This document shows, piece by piece, positions 62,958-64,000 of a DNA stretch of 64,000 nucleotides; the first letter of the stretch is position 1, and each line of letters starts with the position of its first letter. Location of the stretch: assembly GCF_004571025.1 (NCBI RefSeq), contig NZ_SPQT01000006.1, forward strand, positions 62,001-126,000. Direction: 5' to 3'. The DNA comes from Bradyrhizobium niftali. Lineage in GTDB: Bacteria > Pseudomonadota > Alphaproteobacteria > Rhizobiales > Xanthobacteraceae. The notes beneath the pieces were generated by a model, which was not told the origin of the DNA, ran no database searches, and saw only the letters and a list, made by a program, of their open reading frames with translations. Both the position numbers and the translations under genes were made by a program.

Positions 62958-63821
62958 TCAATCCATGAACACCACGGTTTTGCGGCCGTTGAGGATGACG
63001 CGGTCGTCGAGGTGATAGCGGATCGCGCGCGCGAGCACGCGGCGCTCGATGTCGCGGCCCTTGCGGACGAGATCTTCCGGCGTGTCGCGATGGCTGATGC
63101 GCTCGACGTCCTGGTCGACGATCGGACCCTCGTCGAGGTCGCGGGTGACGTAATGCGCAGTGGCGCCGATCAGCTTGACGCCGCGCTCATGGGCCTGGTG
63201 ATAGGGTTTTGCGCCCTTGAAGCCCGGCAGGAACGAGTGGTGGATGTTGATGCAGCGGCCGGAGAGCTTGGCCGACAGATCGTCCGACAGGATCTGCATG
63301 TAGCGCGCCAGCACGACGAGATCGGTCCCGGTCCTGGCGACGAGATCGAGGATCTGCGCTTCCTGCTCGCGCTTGGTCTCCTTGGTCACAGGCAGATGGT
63401 GGAACGGGATGCCGCCGAAATCGAGCCCGGCATAGACCTCGCGCGGATGGTTGGAGACGATCGCAGTCGGGACCATCGACAATTCGCCGGTGCGCCAGCG
63501 ATAGAGGATGTCGACCAGGCAATGGTCGGACTTCGACACCAGCAGCATCACCTTGCGATGCGCGGCGCGGTCGCGCATCTGCCACTCCATGCCGAAGCGC
63601 TCCGCGATCGCGGCAAAGCCGGTCTGGAGCGCGGACAGCTCCACGGCGAGATCGGCGGCGGTGAACACCACCCGCATGAAGAACTTCTTGGTCTCGACGT
63701 CGTCGAACTGCTGCGCGTCGAGAATGTTCTGTCCGTTGTGGGCCAGGAAGGTCGACACCGCCGAGACGATGCCGGGGCGATCCGGACAGGACAGGGTCAG
63801 GACATATTGATGATCGGGCAT
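62958..63821 (-). CDS. purU: Formyltetrahydrofolate deformylase
   Basis: A 287-residue enzyme of standard PurU length. It has an N-terminal ACT domain (about 5-80, beginning [17 protein letters not shown]) and a formyltransferase-type catalytic domain with [12 protein letters not shown] and [18 protein letters not shown], which carry the catalytic Asn, His and Asp. It releases formate from 10-formyl-tetrahydrofolate and so balances one-carbon pools. The start MPDHQYVLT matches family N-termini. Confidence 0.95.
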   Translation of the reverse strand: MPDHQYVLTLSCPDRPGIVSAVSTFLAHNGQNILDAQQFDDVETKKFFMRVVFTAADLAVELSALQTGFAAIAERFGMEWQMRDRAAHRKVMLLVSKSDHCLVDILYRWRTGELSMVPTAIVSNHPREVYAGLDFGGIPFHHLPVTKETKREQEAQILDLVARTGTDLVVLARYMQILSDDLSAKLSGRCINIHHSFLPGFKGAKPYHQAHERGVKLIGATAHYVTRDLDEGPIVDQDVERISHRDTPEDLVRKGRDIERRVLARAIRYHLDDRVILNGRKTVVFMD

Positions 63822-63980
63822 GGCTCTTGATGAAGGTTTGGGCAAATGATGCGGAACAACCCGCGATTTGCGCCCTGCTCTATCACCGACCCCGCCCTTG
63901 CGCCAATCCCAAGACTTGCTTCTACCTGAAACGCAGAGTCAGGATGAACGGACAATTGCGATTTATACCGGAGCACGCCC

Positions 63981-64000
63981 ATGGCCGACCGCTTGAACGG
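63981..64000 (+). CDS. Start of a plus-strand gene cut by the window end
   Basis: An ATG at 63981 opens MADRLN and runs off the window. GGAG lies nine bases upstream at fitting spacing, and the gap before it (63822-63980) is divergent promoter space with purU. Too little is present to name the product. Confidence 0.4.

Overview
This window looks like chromosomal DNA of an alphaproteobacterium of the Nitrobacteraceae, most likely Bradyrhizobium or a close relative. The basis is the high GC content, codon use biased to G/C in third position, a Rhizobiales-type LPS gene set (LpsL-, LpcC-, WreQ/WreU/WreV- and LpxO-like proteins), DUF1127 and phasin proteins, and several intergenic palindromic repeat types of the kind common in Bradyrhizobium. 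No rRNA, tRNA, CRISPR array, insertion sequence or prophage was seen. The species call is inference from gene content, not from a database search.

Layout. 0-18 kb is a mixed housekeeping and accessory stretch: a FucU-type mutarotase, a secreted caspase-like protein with an Asn/Gln-rich repeat tail, a threonine dehydratase, a translationally coupled glycosyltransferase/phosphoesterase pair, thiD, a hybrid histidine kinase with an ethylene-receptor-like membrane domain, two separate cytochromes c, a CHRD protein, a PLP enzyme of the cystathionine gamma-synthase family, an orphan molybdenum hydroxylase large subunit, GNAT, DUF1127 and VOC proteins. 18-38 kb is a surface polysaccharide/LPS region: murJ, sugar-nucleotide genes (DegT aminotransferase, Gfo/Idh dehydrogenase, manC, lpsL, a WreV/WbpM-like dehydratase, a WreQ-like reductase, galE), an initiating WreU/WecA-like transferase, glycosyltransferases, an O-antigen ligase, and the heptose genes hldE, hldD and waaF. 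38-46 kb has an MsbA-like exporter, an FAH-family hydrolase, an LpxO-like lipid hydroxylase, and a LysR regulator divergent from an SDR-tautomerase-MFS set. 46-50 kb has a phasin encoded with an orphan ParA-type ATPase, then an EthA-like Baeyer-Villiger monooxygenase with an NTF2-fold partner. 50-57 kb is methyl-cycle territory: a methyltransferase with a helix-turn-helix-like N-terminus, metK and ahcY, then a second secreted caspase-like protein. 57-62 kb is a complete branched-chain amino-acid-type ABC operon (substrate-binding protein, livH, livM, livG, livF) followed by a single-domain MetE-like enzyme. The window ends with a small lipoprotein, purU and the first bases of another gene.

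How the genes fit together. The 18-38 kb block can make heptose and several nucleotide sugars, start an undecaprenyl-linked glycan, transfer sugars and ligate O-antigen to lipid A-core. LpxO and the MsbA-like exporter next to it fit the same outer-membrane theme. MetK, AhcY and the MetE-like protein suggest methyl-group recycling.

The strongest leads are: (1) the ethylene-receptor-like kinase, which keeps Asp35, Tyr42, Ile45, Pro46, Cys75 and His79 in the spacing of plant ETR1; (2) the overlapping ParA-phasin gene pair, a candidate storage-granule positioning system; (3) a family of palindromic repeats placed 0 to about 12 nt behind stop codons, including one inside the liv operon; and (4) tandem CRP/FNR-type operators before the repeat-tailed caspase-like gene.
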